Shown here in pieces: positions 14,602-22,224 of a DNA stretch of 50,821 bases. The translations under genes and the position numbers were made by a program. Position 1 is the first letter of the stretch, and the number at the start of each line of letters is the position of its first letter. The notes under the pieces are model-generated. The model saw nothing but the letters and a program-made list of their open reading frames with translations, was not told where the DNA came from and did not search any database. Source of the DNA: CAJXZP01 sp041563475 (GTDB lineage: Bacteria; Bacteroidota; Bacteroidia; Flavobacteriales_G; Salibacteraceae); assembly GCA_041563475.1 (NCBI GenBank), contig JBFFMY010000014.1:1-50821 (forward strand), written 5' to 3'.

Positions 14602-15936
14602 ATGAAATTTCAAACACAAAAAATAGCCTATTGGTTTTTCCTTGCGGCATTAATGCTTTTTTCATTGCAAATTATTTACGGTTTCATTATGGGGTTTGCC
14701 CATATGGGATTTGATGGATTACATGAGGTAATTCCGTTTAATGCGGCCAGAGCAACGCATAATAACTTACTGGTAGTTTGGTTATTACTCGGTTTTATGG
14801 GAGCAGCTTATTACATCATTCCAGAAGAAGCGCAAACGGAGTTATGGTCACCAAAATTGGCGATTGTTCAATTAATTGCATTTCTAATTGTAGGAGTAAT
14901 TGCAATTATAGGGTTCCATTTAAACTATTGGGAAGGACGAAAGTTCTTAGAAATTCCTCGTCCACTAGATTATTTAGTAGTCGTAGATGTATTGGCATTT
15001 TTATTAAATATTCTAATGACCCTTTTTAAAGGTAAAAGACAAACAACTACCGCGTTGGTATTAAGCATGGGGCTTCTTTTTGCAGCCCTACTGTATCTTC
15101 CTGGAATGATGTGGTTTGATAGTCAAACATTAGACTCATTCTATAGATGGTACGTAGTTCACCTTTGGGTTGAAGGTGTATGGGAACTAATAATGGGTGG
15201 TATTTTAGCCTTCTTATTAATAAAAATTACGGGGGTTGACCGAGAGGTTATTGAAAAGTGGTTATACGTAATTGTAGGCTTAACATTTCTTTCTGGTATT
15301 CTGGGAACAGGACATCACTTCTACTATATAGGTGCGCCTTCGTATTGGTTATGGATAGGTGGAATATTTTCTGCTTTGGAACCTCTTGCATTTTTGGCTA
15401 TGGCTTTATTCGCTATAAATATGTATAGAAAGGGTGAAAAGAAACATCCGAATAAAACGGCTTTAAATTGGACTTTAGGAACAGCAATTGTTTCTTTTGT
15501 TGGAGCTGGTTTGTTGGGTGCTGCACACACTTTACCAAACGTGAATTTATATACTCACGGAACTTTAGTTACCGCAATGCACGGTCATATGGCTTTCTGG
15601 GGCGCTTACGGAATGATTGTATTTTCAATTATTGCTTATGCAATGCCAAACCTAACAGGTCGTAAATTGTATGATACAAATGAAACTAGGTTATCGTTTT
15701 GGTTAACTACAATTGGAATGGTTGGAATGACTGTTGCCTTTGGAGTTGCTGGAGTTTCTCAAGTGTATATGGAAAGAATAATGGGAGTTGATTTTATGGA
15801 AACCCAAATTGAAATTCAGCCGCACTTCTTTGTACTAATTATTTGTGCAACCGTATTCTCAACAGGTGTTATATTCTATATCGTGAATTTTTTCAGGTAT
15901 GGAATGCCAACCGATGAAGCATTAATAAAAGAATAA
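14602..15936 (+). CDS. norB: nitric oxide reductase catalytic subunit (cNOR)
   Basis: A 444-residue, about twelve-helix haem-copper-oxidase-family protein. It reduces two NO to N2O at a haem b3/non-haem iron site in the inner membrane. The metal ligands are visible: His187 and Glu191 in HLWVEGVWE, His238/His239 in GTGHHFYYIG, and the His327/His329 pair in AMHGHMAFWG. Glu191 in place of the oxidase Tyr-His pair marks NO reductase. There is no N-terminal quinol-oxidase extension, so this is the cytochrome-c type working with NorC. No nitrite or N2O reductase gene is nearby, favouring NO detoxification over full denitrification. A strong terminator follows it, ahead of norQ. Confidence 0.96.
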   Translation: MKFQTQKIAYWFFLAALMLFSLQIIYGFIMGFAHMGFDGLHEVIPFNAARATHNNLLVVWLLLGFMGAAYYIIPEEAQTELWSPKLAIVQLIAFLIVGVIAIIGFHLNYWEGRKFLEIPRPLDYLVVVDVLAFLLNILMTLFKGKRQTTTALVLSMGLLFAALLYLPGMMWFDSQTLDSFYRWYVVHLWVEGVWELIMGGILAFLLIKITGVDREVIEKWLYVIVGLTFLSGILGTGHHFYYIGAPSYWLWIGGIFSALEPLAFLAMALFAINMYRKGEKKHPNKTALNWTLGTAIVSFVGAGLLGAAHTLPNVNLYTHGTLVTAMHGHMAFWGAYGMIVFSIIAYAMPNLTGRKLYDTNETRLSFWLTTIGMVGMTVAFGVAGVSQVYMERIMGVDFMETQIEIQPHFFVLIICATVFSTGVIFYIVNFFRYGMPTDEALIKE

Positions 15937-15956
15937 TTTTTTAATTGTTGGATAAT

Positions 15957-15992
15957 AAGGTTGAGTTTCAAATTTTGAGCTCAACCTTTTTT
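15957..15992 (+). terminator. terminator between norB and norQ
   Basis: AAGGTTGAG (15957-15965) and CTCAACCTT (15980-15988) form a 9-bp stem followed by TTTT. The loop can fold a small nested stem (TCAAA/TTTGA). It would lower norQDEF transcription relative to norCB, a reasonable arrangement for accessory genes, unless norQ has its own promoter. Confidence 0.75.
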
Positions 15993-16008
15993 CTTTAATA
16001 TAATTCCT

Positions 16009-16782
16009 ATGGAAGCACCATATTACAAAGTTGTCGGTCAAGAATTATCCATTTTTGAACACACGTATAAAAACAAATTGCCCCTACTTTTAAAAGGTCC
16101 TACTGGAACAGGTAAATCCAGATTTGTAGAGTTTATGGCGCACAAAATGAATAAACAACTATATACTGTTGCATGTCACGAAGAAACTTCTGCCACGGAT
16201 TTAATTGGTCGGTATATTATAAAGGGGGCAGAAACTATTTGGATTGATGGCCCAATGACAAAAGCAGTAAAAGAAGGAGCAATTCTTTACTTGGATGAAG
16301 TAGCAGAGGCTCGGCCAGATATTATAGTAGCACTCCATTCTCTAACAGATCACCGAAGAACTTTATTTATCGATAAAACTGGGGAAATAGTAAAAGCAGA
16401 TGATTCGTTTATGCTTATTGCTACTTATAACCCCGGATATCAAAAAGGATTCAAAGAACTAAAGCCTTCTACGAGGCAGCGCTTTATTTCAATGTCATTT
16501 TCCTATCCAAATAAAAAAATAGAAACGGAGATCTTAATTAATGAAACTGGGGTTGACGAATCTGTTGCGGCAAAATTAGTTTCTATGGGAGAAAAAATTC
16601 GAAACTTAACAGAACTAGGATTAGCAGAAACTGTATCTACTCGTTTGCTTGTGGATGCAGCTATACTTATTCACAGTGGATTGCCAAATAGATTGGCGTG
16701 TAATGTTGCCATTGCAGAACCTCTATCGGATGATGAAGACACTTTAGAAGCACTAAAAGATTTAATTAGTTTATGCATTTAG
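16009..16782 (+). CDS. norQ: MoxR-type AAA+ ATPase, NO reductase activation protein NorQ
   Basis: A 257-residue AAA+ ATPase of the NorQ/CbbQ branch. It has Walker A KGPTGTGKSRFVEF (about 28-41), Walker B ILYLDEVAEARPD (about 92-104), sensor-1 LIATYNPGYQKGFKELKPSTRQRF and a C-terminal lid. NorQ works with the vWA protein NorD, encoded next, to insert the non-haem iron into NorB. The C-terminal end (EALKDLISLCI) is typical. The gene follows norB after a terminator hairpin and precedes norD by 17 bp. It is complete and shows no odd residues in the nucleotide-binding motifs. Confidence 0.94.
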   Translation: MEAPYYKVVGQELSIFEHTYKNKLPLLLKGPTGTGKSRFVEFMAHKMNKQLYTVACHEETSATDLIGRYIIKGAETIWIDGPMTKAVKEGAILYLDEVAEARPDIIVALHSLTDHRRTLFIDKTGEIVKADDSFMLIATYNPGYQKGFKELKPSTRQRFISMSFSYPNKKIETEILINETGVDESVAAKLVSMGEKIRNLTELGLAETVSTRLLVDAAILIHSGLPNRLACNVAIAEPLSDDEDTLEALKDLISLCI

Positions 16783-16799
16783 GATTGACATCGTAAAAA

Positions 16800-18566
16800 A
16801 TGGAAATAGATCAACTCATATTCAAACGGCTCCACAAGTTTTACAGGAAAATTGTGTCCAAAACTGAAGATGATTTACAGGGAAGAATTGTTTATTTAGA
16901 ACCCTTAAAACCACGTCTAACCATTTTATCACGCGCACTTTCCGGTTTTCAAAACGACATCATAACATCCGAAAGAGAAGGCGGATGGTCCGGTTTAAAA
17001 TTCTACCTGCCGAAATCCATTTCGTTCTCAGACACTATTGAAACCAATCTAAATTGGTACATTTTCAGGGTGCTTTATTTGTCCGTTCAACAAAAAATGA
17101 TGTTGAATTGGGCGGATCAAGAGGAGCATAAAGTACTAGAATCTCAACAGGAAGCCTTTAAATTTTCTTCAAAGATTTTGGCTGAATTATTCTTCCAATA
17201 CCCCACAACCGAAGAAATTTACAACAACTTAAATACGGAGTTACAAACCTATTTTCAGTCTACAAAAAAGCCTTGTGATTATTCCTGGTTGTATGGAAGA
17301 TTCATGAGTTTAAACCCCTCTGCATTTAATGCACAAACCACCAATCCTAAAAGCAAGTCTACCAGCGTTGTTAAGCCTGAAATAACCACCGAAATTGATG
17401 CAAACCCAAGTGATGAGGTAACGACCATTGGCATTGATAAAAAACAAATGGAAGACAAAGTGGTAACCAATAATTTTGAAAAAGTGGATACCTTATCCGA
17501 GTTTAATGGAACATTTCGGGAGATGGATGGAGATGACACCTTAAGTGATGATGAAGACGCTATTCGGGAATTAAATTTAAAACACACGGTACGCGCAGAT
17601 GACCCTTCCCATTCTGTATACAAATCAGAATTTGTGAATTCTAATTCCAGTATTTACGTTGAATCTGAAACCGAAAACGTACACTATTTACGTTACGATG
17701 AATGGGATTACAAAAACCAAAATTACAAGCCTCTTTTTTGTAAAGTATACCCTAAGTTTTTGAAAGACAACACCCATAATTATGCCGCAGAAGTCTTGCG
17801 AAAAAATGTAAAAACAAAAAATGAAATGTTTCGTTTGTTCGCTCAAGTAAACAACGAATTTGAAAAAGTAAACAAAGTAGTTTCCGGAGAAGAAATAGAC
17901 TTTGATGCCGTTATTGATGCCTACGCAGATATGAAAGCAAAAAGGACTCCTTCCGATAAAATTTACACATCAAAAAGGAAGCGTTCAAAAGATTTATCTG
18001 TATTAATCTTGATGGACACCAGTTTATCTGCCGATGGTTACACCAATAACGAACATGTGTTAACGGTAGAGAAAAATGCAGTGTTGTTGTTTGGCGAAGT
18101 TCTTTCCCAATTTGATATTTCATTTCAAGTGGACACTTTTTCCTCTCGAACACGAAATAATTGTGCGTATAACCATGTGAAAACCTTCAAGGAGAATTGG
18201 TCGAAAACGCGGAACAGGATTGGCTCAATTGAAGCCGAAGGCTACACCCGCATAGGAACCGCTTTACGACATGCAGGGAATTTGATTTCCAAAGAACCAA
18301 CGTCTAGAAAATGGATTATTCTACTTTCAGATGGCAAGCCAAATGACTACGATACCTACGAAGGAAAATATGGCATTGAAGACGTGAAAAGGTCACTTCG
18401 TGAGTTAGACCATAACCACATACATGCATTCTCACTAGCCATTGAGCACCAAGCCAAATACTATTTACCTCAAATGTTTGGGCATAACAACTACAATATT
18501 TTACCTACTTCAGCAGATTTACCAGTGGCTTTCAGTAAGTTTTATAGACGAATTTTAAATGGATAA
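16800..18566 (+). CDS. norD: vWA-domain NO reductase activation protein NorD
   Basis: A 588-residue NorD. The first 180 residues are helical, then comes a low-complexity acidic linker (about 185-280). A conserved middle part (YDEWDYKNQNYKPLFCKVYP) precedes the C-terminal von Willebrand A domain (about 395-588). The MIDAS metal site DTSLS begins at Asp406; the later strand ILLSDGKPNDYD supplies the distal acidic residue. It is a soluble partner of NorQ and docks on NorB during iron loading. The last codons overlap the start of norE by 8 bp, showing translational coupling. Confidence 0.93.
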   Translation: MEIDQLIFKRLHKFYRKIVSKTEDDLQGRIVYLEPLKPRLTILSRALSGFQNDIITSEREGGWSGLKFYLPKSISFSDTIETNLNWYIFRVLYLSVQQKMMLNWADQEEHKVLESQQEAFKFSSKILAELFFQYPTTEEIYNNLNTELQTYFQSTKKPCDYSWLYGRFMSLNPSAFNAQTTNPKSKSTSVVKPEITTEIDANPSDEVTTIGIDKKQMEDKVVTNNFEKVDTLSEFNGTFREMDGDDTLSDDEDAIRELNLKHTVRADDPSHSVYKSEFVNSNSSIYVESETENVHYLRYDEWDYKNQNYKPLFCKVYPKFLKDNTHNYAAEVLRKNVKTKNEMFRLFAQVNNEFEKVNKVVSGEEIDFDAVIDAYADMKAKRTPSDKIYTSKRKRSKDLSVLILMDTSLSADGYTNNEHVLTVEKNAVLLFGEVLSQFDISFQVDTFSSRTRNNCAYNHVKTFKENWSKTRNRIGSIEAEGYTRIGTALRHAGNLISKEPTSRKWIILLSDGKPNDYDTYEGKYGIEDVKRSLRELDHNHIHAFSLAIEHQAKYYLPQMFGHNNYNILPTSADLPVAFSKFYRRILNG

Positions 18567-19146
18567 TTTAAACCAAAGTCACGAGGAAGGTTCGCTTTAT
18601 TACCCACCCGGTGGAATACTAATATGGATTATCATCACGTTGGAACTATTCACTTTTTTGGGAGCCTCCTTAGTATTTCTTTATTACCGTGGATTATCCC
18701 CTATGGAGTTCAAAGAATCTCAAAACCTGTTGTCGCCATTTATTGGAACTATAAATACCATCGTTCTAATTACAAGTGGGTATTTTGTGGCTAATTCAAT
18801 TCAAAAAATACGCGTAAATGACACCAAAGGTTCATCTACCCAAATTCTACTAGGATTAAGCTTGGGGCTGCTTTTTCTTTTACTGAAGGGCTATGAGTAC
18901 AACCAAAAAATAGAAGTTGGAATTGGATTTGAATACAATACATTCTTTACCTTTTATTGGCTTATGACAGGCTTTCACTTTGTTCATGTTCTTTTTGGGG
19001 TTGGTTTATTAGCCTACATGTACAATGCGGTAAAACACAAAAAATACGACTCCAATAATTACGCAGATGCAGAAGCCAGTGCGGTGTATTGGCACATGTG
19101 CGATCTAATTTGGATATTAATTTTCCCAATTCTTTATTTAATCTAA
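18559..19146 (+). CDS. norE: cytochrome c oxidase subunit III-like protein NorE
   Basis: A 195-residue membrane protein of the haem-copper oxidase subunit III family with five predicted helices. Typical subunit III stretches are present: GGILIWIIITLELFTFLGASLVF near the start (quoted only in part here), TGFHFVHVLFGVGLL, and AVYWHMCDLIWILIFPILYLI at the end. NorE is an accessory in many nor clusters; it raises NO-reductase activity but is not catalytic. The gene overlaps norD by 8 bp and is followed by norF after 3 bp. It is too small and too isolated from cox genes to belong to a cytochrome oxidase. Confidence 0.88.
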   Translation: MDNLNQSHEEGSLYYPPGGILIWIIITLELFTFLGASLVFLYYRGLSPMEFKESQNLLSPFIGTINTIVLITSGYFVANSIQKIRVNDTKGSSTQILLGLSLGLLFLLLKGYEYNQKIEVGIGFEYNTFFTFYWLMTGFHFVHVLFGVGLLAYMYNAVKHKKYDSNNYADAEASAVYWHMCDLIWILIFPILYLI

Positions 19147-19149
19147 AAT

Positions 19150-19395
19150 ATGAAAAAAGCATTTGTCTTGAATGGGGTTACTTTGTTAGTATTGATTGCT
19201 ATAATAATCCTAAGCGTACTTTTATCTAAAATTTTTGAAATTCAAATGCCCTATTTAATCCTCCTATTTGCAGGGATAAAATTCGTTCTAGTGGCCTTTC
19301 AATTTATGGAAGTAAAGCGTGCCAATTGGGTTTGGAAATCCCTTGTTTTTCTTTTTGTTTCTATATATTTAGTTGGGGCAATTTCATTGTTTTAA
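19150..19395 (+). CDS. norF: small membrane protein NorF (oxidase subunit IV-like)
   Basis: An 81-residue, very hydrophobic protein with three membrane segments: LNGVTLLVLIAIIILSVLLS, the MPYLILLFAGIKFVLVAFQF segment, and the C-terminal WKSLVFLFVSIYLVGAISLF. The middle helix with GIKFVLVAFQFMEVKRAN resembles the subunit-IV-like proteins called NorF. Size, position after norE and 3-bp spacing support the name; sequence alone would not be decisive. It closes the nor run. A weak hairpin (ATCTCT/AGAGAT, 19410-19429) follows, which may end the transcript. Confidence 0.78.
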   Translation: MKKAFVLNGVTLLVLIAIIILSVLLSKIFEIQMPYLILLFAGIKFVLVAFQFMEVKRANWVWKSLVFLFVSIYLVGAISLF

Positions 19396-19463
19396 TTAAT
19401 TCCCTTTATATCTCTCATTTTGTAGAGATTGAATAATTTCGCTAGCGCAAAACTTCAATCAAA

Positions 19464-20618
19464 ATGGATACATCAAAAAGCAAATTCGCAACTAAGGCTA
19501 TTCATGGAGGTTTAGAACCTGATTCAGCTACAGGAGCTATCATGACTCCTATTTACCAAACTTCAACCTACGTTCAGAATGGTGTTGGAAATCATAAAGG
19601 TTATGAGTACTCAAGAACCTTAAATCCTACGCGTGATGCTTTAGAAAAGAATTTAGCCTCCATTGAAAACGGCAATTTTGGAGCTTGCTTTGGAAGTGGT
19701 TTAGCCGCAATTGATGCCGTAATTAAAATGCTAAACCCTGGAGATGAAGTCATTTCAACCAACGATTTATATGGTGGTTCTTACCGAATATTTAAAACCA
19801 TTTTTGAGAAATATGGTATTGTTTTTCACTTTACTCCAATGGCAAATCCAGCAGATGTAGAAGCCCTAGTGAATTCAAATACAAAGTTGATTTGGGCGGA
19901 GACCCCAACCAATCCAATGATGAATATTATTGATATTGTAGCATTAGCTAAAATTTCAAAAAAGCATACTATTCTACTTGCAGTAGATAATACGTTTGCC
20001 ACTCCTTACCTGCAACGTCCATTAGATTTAGGGGCTGATATTGTGATGCACTCTGCTACAAAATACTTAGGCGGCCATTCGGATGTGGTAATGGGGGCAT
20101 TGGTAATGAAGAATGAAGCCTTAGCCAAAGAAATTTACCGGATTCAAAATAGTAGTGGAGCCGTAACTGGCCCCATGGATTCTTTCCTTGTTTTGCGAGG
20201 AATCAAAACCCTTCATTTACGCGTTCAAAGACATTGCGAAAATGGAGCCGCCATTGCTCGCTGGTTGCAAAAACATCCAGCTGTTGATACCGTGTTTTGG
20301 CCCGGGTTAGAAAGTCATCCAAACCATGCGGTTGCAAAACGTCAAATGGATGGTTTTGGAGGAATGATTTCCTTCAATTTAAAGGGAAATAAAATGGAAG
20401 ATGCGCATCGTATTGTGGCCAAGGTGAAATTATTCTCATTAGCTGAATCGCTTGGTGGTGTAGAATCACTTATTGGCCATCCAGCTACCATGACGCATGC
20501 ATCGATACCAAAAAAAGAAAGAGAAAAATCCGGAGTGGTAGATTCGCTTATTCGTTTAAGTGTAGGTGTAGAAGATGCGGATGATTTGATTGCAGATTTA
20601 GAACAAGCGATGCGTTAA
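19464..20618 (+). CDS. trans-sulfuration PLP enzyme (cystathionine gamma-synthase / gamma-lyase family)
   Basis: A 384-residue Cys/Met-metabolism PLP enzyme. The conserved stretches are IHGGLEPDSATGAIMTPIYQTSTY (in parts), YEYSRTLNPTRDALEKNLA with the phosphate-binding Tyr/Arg, and the PLP lysine in MHSATKYLGGHSDVVMG. The end, LGGVESLIGHPATMTHA...RLSVGVEDADDLIADL, is complete. It would carry out cystathionine gamma-synthase, gamma-lyase or beta-lyase chemistry; members cannot be separated without a tree. TAATTTCG (19434-19441) is a near -7 element 22 nt before the ATG. The ECF sigma gene begins only 11 bp downstream, so read-through into the signalling operon is likely. Confidence 0.92.
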   Translation: MDTSKSKFATKAIHGGLEPDSATGAIMTPIYQTSTYVQNGVGNHKGYEYSRTLNPTRDALEKNLASIENGNFGACFGSGLAAIDAVIKMLNPGDEVISTNDLYGGSYRIFKTIFEKYGIVFHFTPMANPADVEALVNSNTKLIWAETPTNPMMNIIDIVALAKISKKHTILLAVDNTFATPYLQRPLDLGADIVMHSATKYLGGHSDVVMGALVMKNEALAKEIYRIQNSSGAVTGPMDSFLVLRGIKTLHLRVQRHCENGAAIARWLQKHPAVDTVFWPGLESHPNHAVAKRQMDGFGGMISFNLKGNKMEDAHRIVAKVKLFSLAESLGGVESLIGHPATMTHASIPKKEREKSGVVDSLIRLSVGVEDADDLIADLEQAMR

Positions 20619-20629
20619 GTATATTTCCA

Positions 20630-21229
20630 TTGAGCAGCGTCACGTCAGAAATATTAAGCAATAAAACTGCCTTTGAGGTTTTCTTCAAAGAAAACTATGA
20701 TGGCCTGTGTCGTTTTGCTTTCACTTTTACCAAAGATGCCGATGATGCAGAGGAAATTGTTCAAAATTGTTTCGTAAAACTTTGGGAAGATCGCAAAACG
20801 TTGGTCATAGGAAATTCTCCAAAAGCCTACCTGTTTACGATGATTCGTAATTCAAGTTTGAATCAAATCAAACACATTTCTATTCGTGAAGAGTATAAGG
20901 CACATAACGAACGCAACCTTCAACAAGTTACGCTTGAAGATGCTGATTCAGAAACTTCCGATTTACAGGAAAAGGTAAATCAAGCCATTGAAAATATGCC
21001 ACCTCAACGAAAGCGGATATTTGAAATGAGTCGGTTTGAAGGCTTGAAATACAAAGAAATTGCAGCGCATCTCAATATCTCGGTAAAAACTGTTGAAAAC
21101 CACATGGGAAGTGCCATTAAATATCTACGCATTGAATTAAAGGACTATATGCATTTCGCTTTAGTAATTTATTTATTGACGGGACTAGGGGTAAATGTAA
21201 AATCAATTGTCTTATTGTTAGTATCATGA
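20630..21229 (+). CDS. ECF-family RNA polymerase sigma factor
   Basis: A 199-residue ECF sigma factor. The start is taken as TTG at 20630; no ATG is available upstream of region 2. Region 2 (about 15-85) has YDGLCRFAFTFTKDADDAEEIVQNCFVKLWE, quoted here as YDGLCRFAFTFTKDADDAEE and IVQNCFVKLWE. Region 4 (about 130-180) has MPPQRKRIFEMSRFEGLKYK and EIAAHLNISVKTVENHM. After it comes a hydrophobic tail (about 172-199), seen in many Bacteroidota ECF factors. The next gene overlaps by ATGA and encodes a FecR-type anti-sigma factor. With the receptor genes downstream, this points to control by an outer-membrane signal. The nearest paralogues drive PUL or siderophore receptors. Confidence 0.93.
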   Translation: MSSVTSEILSNKTAFEVFFKENYDGLCRFAFTFTKDADDAEEIVQNCFVKLWEDRKTLVIGNSPKAYLFTMIRNSSLNQIKHISIREEYKAHNERNLQQVTLEDADSETSDLQEKVNQAIENMPPQRKRIFEMSRFEGLKYKEIAAHLNISVKTVENHMGSAIKYLRIELKDYMHFALVIYLLTGLGVNVKSIVLLLVS

Positions 21230-22224
21230 TGCGCGAGAAGGAAAATATAGACAATTTACTCATTGCCTATTTGTTGAATGAGTTAGATGCTAACTCCATG
21301 CAAGAAGTAGAAATGTGGTTAGCTGAGTCTTCTGAAAATCAACAAAGATTTGAAGAAGTATTCGCGCTATGGAATGCATCCACCTTGGGTAAAACACCCG
21401 TTTTTAATACCACCAAAGCTTGGGGAAATGTATCGGATAAATTAAAATCTGAACCTTTTTATAAAAATCAATGGCTGAGAATAGCTGCCATGATTTTTGT
21501 AATATTTGGAGCTTCAGCTATTCTTTGGAAACTCAATAATACGGTTGATACCACAGTAATTTACGCGGAGCACGAAATCTTGATCGACACCTTAGTTGAC
21601 GGGTCGATTATTTCCCTAAACAAAAAGGCCAAAATTTCATATGCGGATAATTTTAATTCCAAAACTCGGGAGGTCAAGTTAGAAGGAGAAGCCTTTTTTG
21701 ACATTGAAAGAGATACCACCAAGCCATTTATTATTTACCTCGCACAAAGTAATGTCCGTGTTTTAGGAACGTCATTTAACATCGAAAACAATCCGGATGA
21801 CGAACTGGTAAGTGTTTTTGTGAAATCTGGAGTAGTGATGTTTGAATATTTATCCAATGCAAAAGACAGTTCGTATTTGTCTGTTGAGTTACGCGCTGGT
21901 GACCGAGTAATTTATAACAAGGATACACGAAAACTAGAGATTGATACCAATCCAAATTCAGTGTGCACCGATATCTATTGGTTAAATAAACAACTTGTTT
22001 TTGAAGGAATTGAATTGGGTAAAGTAGCGAAAGTTTTAGAGGCTGTTTACGAAGTAGATATTTCCTTTAGTGACGAAGGAACAAAAAAATGTTTGCTTAC
22101 CGCCTCCTTTCAAAATTCAGAAATTGACGAAATTATGGAAGTGATTTCCAGCACTTTTGAATTGGAATTACAAAAAACCAATACACATTATTCTATCATT
22201 GGATTGAGCTGTGAAGATATTTAG
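21226..22224 (+). CDS. FecR-family anti-sigma factor / signal transducer
   Basis: A 332-residue single-pass protein. The cytoplasmic part (1-75; NLLIAYLLNELDANSMQEVE) would hold the sigma factor. One membrane helix follows (about 84-102; IAAMIFVIFGASAILW). Then comes the periplasmic FecR domain (about 110-225; LVDGSIISLNKKAKISYAD, REVKLEGEAFFDIERD, FIIYLAQSNVRVLGTSFNIE). The C-terminal DUF4974 segment (VFEGIELGKVAKVLEAVYEV) has an STN-like fold. Its ATG overlaps the sigma stop (ATGA), and its own end overlaps the next gene by 14 bp, so three genes are translationally coupled. It probably releases sigma when its periplasmic end meets the STN domain of an outer-membrane partner. Confidence 0.92.
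   Translation: MMREKENIDNLLIAYLLNELDANSMQEVEMWLAESSENQQRFEEVFALWNASTLGKTPVFNTTKAWGNVSDKLKSEPFYKNQWLRIAAMIFVIFGASAILWKLNNTVDTTVIYAEHEILIDTLVDGSIISLNKKAKISYADNFNSKTREVKLEGEAFFDIERDTTKPFIIYLAQSNVRVLGTSFNIENNPDDELVSVFVKSGVVMFEYLSNAKDSSYLSVELRAGDRVIYNKDTRKLEIDTNPNSVCTDIYWLNKQLVFEGIELGKVAKVLEAVYEVDISFSDEGTKKCLLTASFQNSEIDEIMEVISSTFELELQKTNTHYSIIGLSCEDI

Noticed and set aside
18559..19395. norE/norF as subunits of a cytochrome c oxidase
   Set aside because: No coxA/coxB is near, and the genes overlap or directly follow norD.
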